NCBI RefSeq assembly: GCF_024436055.1
Contig: NZ_JANFNH010000004.1
Coordinates: 62,001 to 126,000 of the forward strand
DNA length: 64,000 nt
Direction of reading: 5' to 3'
From: Streptantibioticus rubrisoli
GTDB lineage: Bacteria; Actinomycetota; Actinomycetes; Streptomycetales; Streptomycetaceae
The notes beneath the pieces were generated by a model. That model did not search any database, was not told the DNA's origin, and saw only the letters and a program-made list of their open reading frames with translations. Of the stretch, positions 37,532 through 47,408 are shown piece by piece. How positions within the stretch are numbered: the first letter of the stretch is position 1; each line of letters begins with the position of its first letter. The position numbers and the translations under genes were made by a program.

Positions 37532-40351
37532 ATGCGACGACGCACCCGCACTCTCAGAACCGCGGCGGCGACCGCGCTACTCGCGCTGGGCGTCACCGTG
37601 ATCGGACCCGTACCTCACTCGGCGGTCGCCGCCGACCCCGGCGACGACTACTGCCAGGGCCAGTGCGACGACATCCTTCCGCCCGGTGAGAACGGCAACG
37701 CCACCCTCGCCGACATCCTCGGCAACAAGCTGTTCGGCACCCATCCCGCGCACACCGAGGACCAACTCGGCACCTATGGCGCACTGCCCGGCGGCTACGG
37801 TTCGCTGACCGACGCCACACTCGGCGACTACTACAACAGCTCGTCGTTCGGCGTCCCGCCCGACCAGATCGAATCCGTGCAGCACCCGCGTTCCGACGTC
37901 ACCGTCACCCGTGACAGGTCCACCGGCGTCCCGCACATCCAGGGCACCACCCGCTCCGGCACCGAGTTCGGCGCCGGATACGCAGCGGCCGAGGACCGGT
38001 TGTGGTTGATGGACCTCTTCCGGCACGTCGGCCGTGGTGAGTTGACCTCCTTCGCGGGCGGCGCCGCCGCCAACCAGGGCCTGGAGCAGCAGTTCTTCAG
38101 CGCCGCCCCCTACACCGAGGCCGATCTGCAGGCCCAGGTGGACCGGATCGCCAGCACCAACGGCGCCCGCGGCCAGCAGGCGCTCGCCGACGCGCAGTCG
38201 TACGTGGACGGCATCAACGCCTACATCGGCCAGGCCAAGCCCGGCCGGTACTTCCCCGGCGAGTACGACCTCACCGGCCACATCAACGCCATCACCAACG
38301 CCGGGGAGATCGAACCGTTCAAGCTCACCGACCTGATCGCGCTGGGCGCCGTGGTGGGCGCGCTGTTCGGCTCGGGCGGCGGCGGCCAGGTCCAGTCGGC
38401 GCTCGCTCTCCAGGCCGCCCAGAACAAGTACGGGGTGGTCAAGGGCACCCAGGTCTGGGAGGCGTTCCGGGAGCGCAACGACCCGGAAGCCGTGCTCACC
38501 GTGCACGACGGGCAGACCTTCCCCTACGCCGACCAGCCCGCCCATCCGCGCGGCGAGGCGTTGCCCGACCCGGGCTCTGTCGTCCCGGAGCAGCTCGTCT
38601 ACGACCGCACCGGTTCCGCCGCCTCCAGCAGCAGGGCCCCGGCGCGTACCCCCTTACACGTTCCGGCGAAACTGCGGCCGCTCCAGGGCATCTTCGACAA
38701 CGGTGTACTGCCCGGCAACCTGCTCTCCACGCCCAGGAAGGGCATGTCCAACGCACTGCTGGTTTCGGGTAAGTACACCGCCAGCGGGCACCCCGTCGCC
38801 GTGTTCGGCCCGCAGACCGGCTACTTCGCCCCGCAGTTGCTGATGCGCGAGGAGTTGCGGGGACCCGGGATCAGCGCCCGGGGCGCGGCCTTCGCGGGCC
38901 TGAACATGTACGTCGAACTCGGCCGCGGCCAGGACTACGCGTGGAGCGCCACCTCCGCGGGGCAGGACGTCACCGACACCTATGCAGTCGAACTGTGCGA
39001 CCCCAGTGGGAAGACGCCCACCATCGAGTCCGACTCCTACCTGTGGCACGGCAGTTGTGTGCCGTTCGAGAAGATCGAGCGCACCGACTCCTGGTCGCCG
39101 ACGATCGCCGACTCCACCGCCGCGGGCTCGTACCGGATGCAGGTCTACCGCACCAGGTACGGTCTGGTGACCGCCCGCGCCACGGTCGGCGGCAAGCCCG
39201 TCGCGTACACCTCGCTGCGCAGCTCCTACCAGCACGAGGCCGACTCGATCATCGGCTTCCAGATGCTCAACGACCCCGGCTTCGTCCATGACGCCAGGAG
39301 CTTCCAGCAGGCGGTGCAGCACATCGACTACACCTTCAACTGGTTCTACGCCGACTCCCAGGACATCGCCTACTACAACTCGGGCACCAACCCGGTGCGC
39401 GCCGCGGACGTCGACCCCTCGCTGCCGGTGCTCGCGGAGCAGAGTTACGAGTGGCAGGGCTTCAACCCGGCCGACAACACCTCGGCGGACACCCCGCCGT
39501 CCGAGCACCCGCAGTCCATCGACCAGGACTACTACGTCTCCTGGAACAACAAGCAAGCCAAGGACTACAGCTCGTCCGGGTTCGGCGACGGCTCCGTGCA
39601 CCGCGCCAACCTGCTTGACGACCGGGTCAAGCGCCTGGTGAAGCAGGGCGGAGTCACCCGTGCCGCGCTCACCCAGGCGATGGCCGACGCGGCCGTCACC
39701 GACCTGCGCGGCGAGGACGTGCTGCCCGAACTGCTCGCGGTACTGCGCGGCAAGCCCATCACCGACCCCCAACTCGCCAGCGCCGTAGCGGAACTGGCGA
39801 ACTGGAGCAACGACGGCGCCAAGCGCAAGGAGAACTCGCCCGGCTCGCACACCTATGCCGACTCCGACGCGATCCGCATCATGGACGCCTGGTGGCCGCT
39901 GCTCGTCAAGGGCGAGTTCGAGCCCGGGCTCGGCAGCGACCTGTACAACGCGCTGACCGCCAACCTCGGCGTGGACGAATCACCGTCGGCAGGGCACGGG
40001 CCGACCGGCTCGCACGCCGGAAGCTCCTTCCAGCTCGGCTGGTGGTCGTACGCGGACAAGGACCTGCGCGCGGTGCTGGGCAGGCCGGTCCAGGGCGGCC
40101 TGGCCGAGAAGTACTGTGGGGGCGGCGATCTGCCCGCCTGCCAGTCGATGCTGCTGACCACCCTCAAGCAAGCGGTGGCCACCCCGGCCGACCAGCTCTA
40201 TCCGGGCGACGGCACCGGGTGCGCGGCGGGTGACCAGTGGTGCGCGGACTCCATCGTGCAGCGGCCGCTCGGCGGCATCAGCGACGACCGCATCTCCTGG
40301 CAGAACCGCCCGACCTACCAGCAGGTGGTCGAATTCCCCAGCCACCGCTAG
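37532..40351 (+). CDS. Secreted penicillin acylase-family Ntn-hydrolase
   Basis: A 939-residue precursor of the penicillin/acyl-homoserine-lactone/aculeacin acylase family, which hydrolyses side-chain amides. A signal peptide (about 1-33) ends SAVAA. The alpha-chain region includes GVPHIQGTTRSGTEFGAGYA and EDRLWLMDLFRHVGRGEL. Autocleavage should expose S406 (KGM-SNALLVSG) as the N-terminal nucleophile of the beta chain. It is longer than typical acylases (about 780-850), with an N-terminal extension of about 90 residues. GGGAGGAGC precedes the ATG. A 15-bp stem terminator follows. The natural substrate is unknown. Confidence 0.93.
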   Translation: MRRRTRTLRTAAATALLALGVTVIGPVPHSAVAADPGDDYCQGQCDDILPPGENGNATLADILGNKLFGTHPAHTEDQLGTYGALPGGYGSLTDATLGDYYNSSSFGVPPDQIESVQHPRSDVTVTRDRSTGVPHIQGTTRSGTEFGAGYAAAEDRLWLMDLFRHVGRGELTSFAGGAAANQGLEQQFFSAAPYTEADLQAQVDRIASTNGARGQQALADAQSYVDGINAYIGQAKPGRYFPGEYDLTGHINAITNAGEIEPFKLTDLIALGAVVGALFGSGGGGQVQSALALQAAQNKYGVVKGTQVWEAFRERNDPEAVLTVHDGQTFPYADQPAHPRGEALPDPGSVVPEQLVYDRTGSAASSSRAPARTPLHVPAKLRPLQGIFDNGVLPGNLLSTPRKGMSNALLVSGKYTASGHPVAVFGPQTGYFAPQLLMREELRGPGISARGAAFAGLNMYVELGRGQDYAWSATSAGQDVTDTYAVELCDPSGKTPTIESDSYLWHGSCVPFEKIERTDSWSPTIADSTAAGSYRMQVYRTRYGLVTARATVGGKPVAYTSLRSSYQHEADSIIGFQMLNDPGFVHDARSFQQAVQHIDYTFNWFYADSQDIAYYNSGTNPVRAADVDPSLPVLAEQSYEWQGFNPADNTSADTPPSEHPQSIDQDYYVSWNNKQAKDYSSSGFGDGSVHRANLLDDRVKRLVKQGGVTRAALTQAMADAAVTDLRGEDVLPELLAVLRGKPITDPQLASAVAELANWSNDGAKRKENSPGSHTYADSDAIRIMDAWWPLLVKGEFEPGLGSDLYNALTANLGVDESPSAGHGPTGSHAGSSFQLGWWSYADKDLRAVLGRPVQGGLAEKYCGGGDLPACQSMLLTTLKQAVATPADQLYPGDGTGCAAGDQWCADSIVQRPLGGISDDRISWQNRPTYQQVVEFPSHR

Positions 40352-40365
40352 GAGTTCACCGCAGA

Positions 40366-40402
40366 TGGTGTGCGCTCCCGCCGACCACGGGAGCGCACAC
40401 CA
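40366..40402. terminator. Strong hairpin between convergent acylase and alpha/beta-fold genes
   Basis: TGGTGTGCGCTCCCG (40366-40380) pairs perfectly with CGGGAGCGCACACCA (40388-40402) around a seven-base loop, giving a 15-bp stem. It starts 14 bp after the acylase stop and should serve both directions. Confidence 0.8.
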
Positions 40403-40418
40403 CCGGGCAACCGGCCGC

Positions 40419-41639
40419 CTAATGCGCTATCCGGCCCGCCAGCAGCACCAGCCGGGCCAGCCCGGCGTGGCAGATGTCCATGTGCGCGCCCATCGGCGGA
40501 TAGCCGCGCCGCACCACACTGGAGACGTCCACGCTCACCAGCCCGGACCGCGGGAAGTGCCGCCCGGCCGACGGCGCGGTGTCGGCGAGCGTCAGGCGTA
40601 CGGCGTCGCTCGCGGTGGGCAGCCCGTGGTACCCCACCGCGGCCGGGCTTCCGGTGCTGCCCGAGGTCCGCCACGCCAGCGGGTACAGCGTGCCGAGCCC
40701 GTCGTCGTAGCGCGAATGGCACACCACCATCGGCCCGCCCAGCCGTTGCCGGGTGCCGCGCAGCGCGTGCGAGGTGACCGCGCCCTGCAGCAGCGTCACC
40801 GAGGCGGCGATCGCCCCGGCCGCCCGCACCCCGGAGAGCGCCAGGCGGGCGCCGAACCCGTGGCCGAGCAGATGGACCCGCACCCTGGGGGCCACGTCGG
40901 CGAGTTGGTCGAGCAGTTCGGCGAGCCCGATCTCGCCTATCAGGTCGGCCTGGCGGCAGATCCGGTAGTAGACGAGTTGGCGCAGCACCTCCCGGGCGCC
41001 GCTCCACCGGCGGAAGGAGGCCGCGTCCGGCGCGTTCTCGCGGGCCATCGGAACGGTTTCCGCGCCGGTGCTCTCCAGCGCCGCCGCGAACTCCTCGCAG
41101 ATCCGTTCGGCATCACCGGTGAGTATCGCCAGCCGGGCCTCGGGGGCGAACCTGCGGGCCAGTTCGATGAACTCGACGAGCCGCCCCGGTGACGCCGGTC
41201 GCTCCCGCAGCAGCGTCGCCATGCGCCGTATCTCGTGGGACCGCGACGGAAACAGAGCGAGCAGACCGTCCAGTGTGTCCTTGTCCAGGCCGCGCTGGAC
41301 CGCCAGGTTCGCCGCCTGCTCCGCGAGCATCGACGGCCGGTAGTCCACCAGCGGTTCCTCGGTGAAGCGCAACGAGGGCCAGTACACACCCGCGTAGCCC
41401 ACCACCGCGTCCTTGCGGCCGCGTTCCAGTAACGCGGGGAAGGGGGTGAAGAAGCGGCGGTAGACGCGGATCGCGGTGGGCAGGTCGTTGTTCCAGCCGT
41501 GTGCGAAGAGGATCAGGTCCGTGATCCCGCTCCCGGCCGCGCCCAGTATCAGCCGGTCCCGCTGTTCGGGATCGGCGCTGCCCTCCGCGTCGATGGTCAC
41601 CGTCCAGTACGGATCGACCCCCATGGCCCCCATCGGCAT
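40419..41639 (-). CDS. Alpha/beta hydrolase-fold protein lacking the nucleophile serine
   Basis: A 406-residue protein with an alpha/beta hydrolase core: strand and oxyanion segment LILFAHGWNND (about 43-52) and elbow HLLGHGFGARLAL (257-268). The position of the expected Ser in GHSxG is Gly261. A later VCHSRYDDGLGTLYP and the GYPPMGAHMDI region could supply acid and His-like residues. It may be a non-catalytic or differently acting member. No signal peptide is seen. The start is uncertain among ATGs at 41639, 41633 and 41624, and 41639 follows an AGGGGGG run. It is divergent from the SDR/acyl-CoA ligase operon. Confidence 0.75.
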   Translation of the reverse strand: MPMGAMGVDPYWTVTIDAEGSADPEQRDRLILGAAGSGITDLILFAHGWNNDLPTAIRVYRRFFTPFPALLERGRKDAVVGYAGVYWPSLRFTEEPLVDYRPSMLAEQAANLAVQRGLDKDTLDGLLALFPSRSHEIRRMATLLRERPASPGRLVEFIELARRFAPEARLAILTGDAERICEEFAAALESTGAETVPMARENAPDAASFRRWSGAREVLRQLVYYRICRQADLIGEIGLAELLDQLADVAPRVRVHLLGHGFGARLALSGVRAAGAIAASVTLLQGAVTSHALRGTRQRLGGPMVVCHSRYDDGLGTLYPLAWRTSGSTGSPAAVGYHGLPTASDAVRLTLADTAPSAGRHFPRSGLVSVDVSSVVRRGYPPMGAHMDICHAGLARLVLLAGRIAH

Positions 41640-41760
41640 GCCCCCCTGCCGTTCTTCCCCGCCGCCCCCAGCGTCCCCCCGGCCAGTGTGAGCTACACCC
41701 ATCACCGCCGGAAGACGCTGTTCCGGCCAGCTGTCCGAGAATCTCACCCCTTCCCGAGGT

Positions 41761-41780
41761 CATACCGACCGGTTAGTATG
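41761..41780. promoter_or_regulatory. TACCGAC-type TetR operator, SDR/acyl-CoA ligase operon
   Basis: CATACCGACCGGTTAGTATG is symmetric at eight of ten pairs and lies 49 bp upstream of the SDR start. It shares the 11-mer TACCGAC(C/T)GGT with sites before the tetR gene at 44470 and the kinase gene at 48437. Confidence 0.75.
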
Positions 41781-41829
41781 CGCCCTAGTCGCAGACGGAG
41801 ACGATCCGACCAACCGAAGGGACTCCGGC

Positions 41830-42612
41830 GTGGGCGCGCACCAGGACACACGGATTGTGGTCACCGGCGCAGGACGCGGCATCGGGGCCGCCCTGGCCCG
41901 CAGATTCGCCGCCGAAGGCGCCCGCCTGGTGGTCAACGACCTGGACGCCGACGCCGCGCGGGCCGTCGCCGACGAACTGGGCGCGGTGGCCGTCCCCGGC
42001 GACGCCGCCAGCGAGCACGGGGTGGGCGAGCTGATCAGCAAGGCCCGCACCGCGCTCGACGGGCCGGTGGACGTCTACTGCGCCAACGCGGGCGTACCGA
42101 CCGGCGGCGGGCCCGAGGCGCCGGAGGCGGACTGGGCGCAGGCGTGGGAGGTCAACGTGATGGCCCATGTGCGGGCCGCCCGGGCGCTGCTGCCCGAGTG
42201 GCTGGAGCGCGGCCAGGGCCGGTTCGTCTCCACGGTCTCCGCCGCCGGACTGCTCACCATGATCGGCGCGGCCCCCTACTCCGTCACCAAGCACGGCGCG
42301 TTCGCCTTCGCCGAGTGGCTCTCGCTGACCTACCGGCACCGCGGCATCCATGTGCACGCGGTCTGCCCGCAGGGCGTGCGCACCGACATGCTGGACGGCA
42401 CCGGCGCCGCGGGGCAACTGGTGCTCACCCCCACCGCGATCGAACCCGAGAAGGTCGCCGACGCCGTGCTCGCCGGAATCGCCGACGAACGCTTCCTGAT
42501 CCTGCCGCACCCCGAAGTCGCCGAGTTCTACGCCAACCGGGCCAGCGAACCCGACCGCTGGCTGGGCGGAATGAACAAGCTGCAGCGGCGACTTGAGGAC
42601 GGCAAGGCGTGA
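41830..42612 (+). CDS. Short-chain dehydrogenase/reductase (operon with acyl-CoA ligase)
   Basis: A 260-residue classical SDR. The cofactor motif TGAGRGIG (12-19), the structural CANAG and the catalytic S137, Y150 and K154 (YSVTK) are all intact. An acidic residue after strand 2 (VVNDLDAD) favours NAD(H). In the levulinate pathway an SDR reduces a 4-ketoacyl-CoA to the 4-hydroxyacyl-CoA, and the setting here (ligase in the same operon, kinase plus ACAD11-like pair under the same operator) fits such a role. The GTG start has GAAGGGA upstream. The stop overlaps the ligase start (GTGA). Confidence 0.9.
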   Translation: MGAHQDTRIVVTGAGRGIGAALARRFAAEGARLVVNDLDADAARAVADELGAVAVPGDAASEHGVGELISKARTALDGPVDVYCANAGVPTGGGPEAPEADWAQAWEVNVMAHVRAARALLPEWLERGQGRFVSTVSAAGLLTMIGAAPYSVTKHGAFAFAEWLSLTYRHRGIHVHAVCPQGVRTDMLDGTGAAGQLVLTPTAIEPEKVADAVLAGIADERFLILPHPEVAEFYANRASEPDRWLGGMNKLQRRLEDGKA

Positions 42613-44273
42613 GGTACGCCGACAAACCCTGGCTCCAGCACCTCAGCCCCGAACACCTCGCACCGGTCGATCCGCCGCCCACCATGCTGCACGCGTTCCG
42701 CGCCTCGGCCCGCCGCGTCCCCGACCGCACCGCACTCGCCTACTTCGACGGACGAGTGAGCTACGCCGAGGCCGACGCGCTCTCCGACGGCATCGCCAAC
42801 CACCTTCTGGCACACGGCTTCCGGCCCGGCGACCGCACCGCGATCGTGCTGCAGAACACCCCGCAGTTCGTCCTCGCGCTGCTCGGCACCTGGAAGGCGG
42901 GCGGCACCGCGGTGCCGGTCAGCCCGATGTACAAGGGCCGGGAGCTCGAACACGTGCTGCGCGACGCCCAGGTGACGGCCGTCGTCTGCCACGAGCGCGG
43001 CTGGACCTCGTACATCCGCCAGACCGTCGCCGACTCACCGGTCAGCATCGCGCTCACCACCAGCGAGTCGGACCTGCAAAGCCGCGACGACCACCGGGTG
43101 CTGCCGCCCGACGCCCGCACCCGCCCCGAGGACTGCGACGACCTGCTGGCCGCCGCCCGCGCTGCGGCGGGCGCGCCGGTGCCCGATCCGGGGCTCGGCC
43201 CCGACGACGCCGCGCTGCTCACCTACACCTCCGGTACCACCGGCATGCCCAAGGGCGCGCTCAACACCCACGGCAACATGGCCTACAACGCACAACGCCA
43301 GTGCCAGGTCCTCCAGTTGCCCGACGGCGCGACCGTCTTCGCGCTGGCGCCGCTGTTCCACATCAGTGGAATGGTCTCGCAACTCGCCGCCGCCATCACC
43401 GGCGGTTCCACCCTGGCGATGGCGTACCGCTTCGAGGCGGGTGCGGTGCTGGACGCCATCCGCGAGCACCGGCCCGGGTACATGGTGGGCCCGTCCACCG
43501 CCTACATCGCGCTGATGGCCAGGCCCGACGCCAGCGCCGACGACTTCGCCTCCTTCAAGTGGCTCAGCTCCGGCGGCGCACCGCTGCCGCCCGCCGTGGT
43601 CGAGGAGTTCCAGCGGCGGTTCGGCCACTACCTGCGCAACGGCTACGGGCTCACCGAGTGCACCGGTGCCTGCGCCAGCGTGCCGCCCGGCAGGCAGGCC
43701 CCGGTCGACCCGGTCTCCGGGACGCTGGCGGTGGGTGTGCCCGGACCTGACACCGTGATCCGGATCGTCGACGAGAGCGGCGCCGACGTGCCGTTCGGCG
43801 AGCACGGTGAGATCGCGGTGCGCGGCCCCATGGTGGTGCCCGGCTACTGGCGGCGGCCCGAGGAGTCGGCCGCCACGCTTCCGGAGGGTGAACTGCGCAC
43901 CGGCGACATCGGGTTCATGGACGAGACGGGCTGGCTCTATGTGGTCGACCGCAAGAAGGACATGATCAGCGCCTCCGGTTTCAAGGTGTGGCCACGCGAG
44001 GTCGAGGACGTGCTGTACACCCACCCCGCCGTACGGGAGGCGGCGGTCGTCGGCGTACCCCACCCCTACCGTGGCGAGACGGTCAAGGCGTACGTCAGCC
44101 TCAGACCCGGTACCTCGGTGGACTCCCGCGCGCTGATGGCGTACTGCAGGGAGCGGCTCGCGGCGTACAAGTACCCGCGCGAGGTGGAGTTCCTCGCCGA
44201 ACTGCCCAAGAACACCAGCGGAAAGATCCTCCGCCGCGAGCTGCGCGGGCTGCCGGGGCAACGAACCGGCTAA
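42609..44273 (+). CDS. Acyl-CoA synthetase (AMP-forming)
   Basis: A 554-residue ANL-superfamily ligase that activates a carboxylic acid to its CoA thioester. Core motifs are YTSGTTGMPKGAL (about 205-217), GYGLTECTGA, TGDIGFMDETGWLYVVDRKKD (given as family region) and the C-terminal PKNTSGKILRREL with the catalytic Lys. The GTG start overlaps the SDR stop, so the two are coupled and share the TACCGAC operator. Chain length cannot be read from the sequence. An LvaE-like short 4-keto acid ligase and a medium-chain ligase are both possible. Confidence 0.93.
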   Translation: MRYADKPWLQHLSPEHLAPVDPPPTMLHAFRASARRVPDRTALAYFDGRVSYAEADALSDGIANHLLAHGFRPGDRTAIVLQNTPQFVLALLGTWKAGGTAVPVSPMYKGRELEHVLRDAQVTAVVCHERGWTSYIRQTVADSPVSIALTTSESDLQSRDDHRVLPPDARTRPEDCDDLLAAARAAAGAPVPDPGLGPDDAALLTYTSGTTGMPKGALNTHGNMAYNAQRQCQVLQLPDGATVFALAPLFHISGMVSQLAAAITGGSTLAMAYRFEAGAVLDAIREHRPGYMVGPSTAYIALMARPDASADDFASFKWLSSGGAPLPPAVVEEFQRRFGHYLRNGYGLTECTGACASVPPGRQAPVDPVSGTLAVGVPGPDTVIRIVDESGADVPFGEHGEIAVRGPMVVPGYWRRPEESAATLPEGELRTGDIGFMDETGWLYVVDRKKDMISASGFKVWPREVEDVLYTHPAVREAAVVGVPHPYRGETVKAYVSLRPGTSVDSRALMAYCRERLAAYKYPREVEFLAELPKNTSGKILRRELRGLPGQRTG

Positions 44274-44286
44274 GCAGATCGGGCCG

Positions 44287-44395
44287 AGTCCGCTGCGGTC
44301 CGGCAGCGCCCTTGAAGGGGCGCGGGGAACCGCGCGACCAGCCACCATCGTGCCGCGCACGATCGATGGCACATCGCGGCACTCCCAGCGGAGCG
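44287..44395 (+). repeat. Dispersed Streptomyces repeat, copy C (intergenic)
   Basis: This 109-bp element lies between the ligase gene and tetR. It starts AGTCCGCTGCGGTCCGG, ends CCCAGCGGAGCG and is nearly identical to copy A in its first 60 bases. GCGCCC and GGGGCGC flank TTGAA and can form a hairpin. This is the normal intergenic habitat of the repeat. Confidence 0.8.
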
Positions 44396-44404
44396 TTCAG
44401 CGAC

Positions 44405-44418
44405 GTACCGGTCGGTAC
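44405..44418. promoter_or_regulatory. TACCGAC-type operator upstream of tetR
   Basis: GTACCGGTCGGTAC is a perfect six-base inverted repeat with a GT spacer. On the minus strand it contains TACCGACCGGT, the core of the operators at 41761 and 48447. It ends 51 bp before the tetR ATG, suggesting autoregulation. Confidence 0.7.
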
Positions 44419-44469
44419 GCTGGCAGTCCACCATGGGGGAGCTGTACCAAGAGGAAGGGAACGACGGCC

Positions 44470-45066
44470 ATGGCAGACGGCGGCAACACCCAGGCGGCGA
44501 CGGTTCCGCAACGGCTGCTGGCCGAGGCCACCCGCCTCTTCGCCGACCGGGGCTTCGACCGCACTTCCGTCCAGGAGATCGTGGAGGCCGCCGGGGTGAC
44601 CAAGGGCGCGCTCTACCACTACTTCGGCAGCAAGGACGACCTGCTGCACGAGGTCTACGCGCGGGTGCTGCGGCTGCAGACCGAACGGCTGGAGGAGATC
44701 GCCTCCGGCGCCGGGACGGTCGCCGAACGGCTGCACCGCGCCGCCGCCGACGTCGTGGTGACCAGCATCGAGAACCTGGACGACACCAAGATCTTCTTCC
44801 GGTCGATGCACCAGCTCAGCCCGGAGAAGCAGAAGGCGGTACGAGCCGAACGCCGCCGCTACCACGAGCGGTTCCGCGCACTGGTCGAGGAGGGCCAGCG
44901 GGAGGGCACCTTCCGCCCCGAGCTGCGCCCCGACCTCGTCGTGGACTACTTCTTCGGCTCGGTCCACCATCTGGGCACCTGGTTCCGCGCGGGCGGACCG
45001 CTGTCCGCCGCCCAGGTGGCCAAGGAGTTCGCAGATCTGCTGCTGTACTCGGTACGGCGGCCCTGA
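44470..45066 (+). CDS. TetR-family regulator of the putative 4-hydroxyacyl-CoA regulon
   Basis: A 198-residue TetR protein. The HTH is LLAEATRLFADRGFDRTSVQ then VTKGALYHYFGSKDDLLHEV, typical of fatty-acid-responsive regulators of this class. The C-terminal helical domain ends with a stretch of the PsrA/FadR-like TetR type. The ATG at 44470 has GGAAGGGA upstream. It precedes a quinone oxidoreductase gene by 17 bp. Three copies of a shared operator (own promoter, SDR/ligase, kinase/ACAD) make it the likely common regulator, with an acyl-CoA as inferred ligand. Confidence 0.88.
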   Translation: MADGGNTQAATVPQRLLAEATRLFADRGFDRTSVQEIVEAAGVTKGALYHYFGSKDDLLHEVYARVLRLQTERLEEIASGAGTVAERLHRAAADVVVTSIENLDDTKIFFRSMHQLSPEKQKAVRAERRRYHERFRALVEEGQREGTFRPELRPDLVVDYFFGSVHHLGTWFRAGGPLSAAQVAKEFADLLLYSVRRP

Positions 45067-45083
45067 GGTTACGGAGAACCCCT

Positions 45084-46070
45084 GTGAAGGCATGGCGCGT
45101 ACACGAGACCGGGGAGCCGCGCGAGGCGATGCGCCTCGAAGAGGTCCCCGACCCGGTGCCAGGACCCGGTGAAGTGCTGGTGCGGGTGCGCGCCGCCAAC
45201 GTCAACTTCCCCGACGCACTGCTGTGCCGGGGCCAGTACCAGATCCGCCCCGAGCCGCCGTTCACCCCCGGTGTCGAAATGTGCGGCCAGATACTGGAGT
45301 TGGGGCCGGGCGTGACCGGACTCCAGCCGGGCGCGCGGGTGATCGCCCCGGTCACGCCGCCCCGGGGGGCGTTCGCCGAGCTGGTCGTCGTCCCGGCGGC
45401 GACCGTACTGCCCGCGCCCGACGCCCTCGATGACGCCGAGGCCGCCGCGCTGCACATCGGTTACCAGACCGGCTGGTTCGGGCTGCACCGCAGGGCCGCG
45501 CTGAGCGCCGGTGAGACCCTGCTGGTGCACGCGGCGTCGGGCGGCGTCGGCAGTGCCGCGGTACAGCTGGGCAAGGCCGCGGGCGCCACGGTGATCGGCG
45601 TGGTGGGGGGCAAGGAAAAGGCCGCGGTGGCCGCCGAGTTGGGCTGCGACATCGTGGTGGACCGGCGTTCGGAGGACTTCGTTGCCGTCGTCAAGGAGGC
45701 GACCGGCGGCCGCGGGGCGGACGTGGTCTACGACCCGGTGGGCGGCGACGCGTACACCCGCTCCACCAAGTGCGTCGCCTTCGAGGGCCGCATCGTGGTG
45801 GTCGGTTTCACCAGCGGCACCATCCCCACTCCCGCCCTCAACCACGCCCTGGTCAAGAACTACTCGATCCTGGGCCTGCACTGGGGCCTGTACAACACCC
45901 ACGACCCGGCCGCGATCCACCACTGCCACGAGCAACTGACCCGTCTGGCCGCGGAGTCGAGGATCAAGCCACTGGTTACGGAGCGGCTGCCACTGGCAGA
46001 AGCGGCAGCCGCCGTACAGCGCGTGGCCGACGGCACCACGACCGGCCGCCTGGTCGTCAGCCCGGCCTGA
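45084..46070 (+). CDS. NADPH:quinone oxidoreductase-like MDR protein
   Basis: A 328-residue zinc-free medium-chain reductase. The N-terminal GroES-like domain (AANVNFPDALLCRGQYQ) and a Rossmann domain with HAASGGVGSAAVQLGKAAGA (given as a family region, about 150-170) identify the quinone oxidoreductase/enoyl reductase group. It could reduce an enoyl thioester or a quinone. The GTG start has ACGGAGAA upstream, and it is cotranscribed with the preceding tetR gene, so it belongs to the TACCGAC regulon. It is followed by a convergent hairpin region. Confidence 0.9.
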   Translation: MKAWRVHETGEPREAMRLEEVPDPVPGPGEVLVRVRAANVNFPDALLCRGQYQIRPEPPFTPGVEMCGQILELGPGVTGLQPGARVIAPVTPPRGAFAELVVVPAATVLPAPDALDDAEAAALHIGYQTGWFGLHRRAALSAGETLLVHAASGGVGSAAVQLGKAAGATVIGVVGGKEKAAVAAELGCDIVVDRRSEDFVAVVKEATGGRGADVVYDPVGGDAYTRSTKCVAFEGRIVVVGFTSGTIPTPALNHALVKNYSILGLHWGLYNTHDPAAIHHCHEQLTRLAAESRIKPLVTERLPLAEAAAAVQRVADGTTTGRLVVSPA

Positions 46071-46084
46071 CGACGCCCCCAGCC

Positions 46085-46174
46085 GCCGGACGGGCCCGCA
46101 TCGAGCCCGTCCGGCGATTGAGGACAAGCCGCGCCAGCGGCGCAAACCGGGGGCCCCGGGGGCGAAGCCCCCGG
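46085..46174. terminator. Two hairpins between the oxidoreductase and the ACAD11-like gene
   Basis: GCCGGACGGGC (46085-46095) pairs with GCCCGTCCGGC (46105-46115) and is followed by GATTGAGGAC, a widespread Streptomyces intergenic element. A second stem CCGGGGGC/GCCCCCGG with a GAA loop lies at 46156-46174. They separate convergent genes and probably end both transcripts. Confidence 0.65.
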
Positions 46175-46194
46175 AGGGGCCGGGCGGGCGGGAA

Positions 46195-47403
<1,209 letters not shown>

Positions 47404-47408
47404 GCCGT

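Noticed and set aside
38654-39850. 398-residue open frame antisense to the penicillin acylase gene
   Set aside because: Lies wholly inside the acylase gene, with no ribosome-binding site and no domain.
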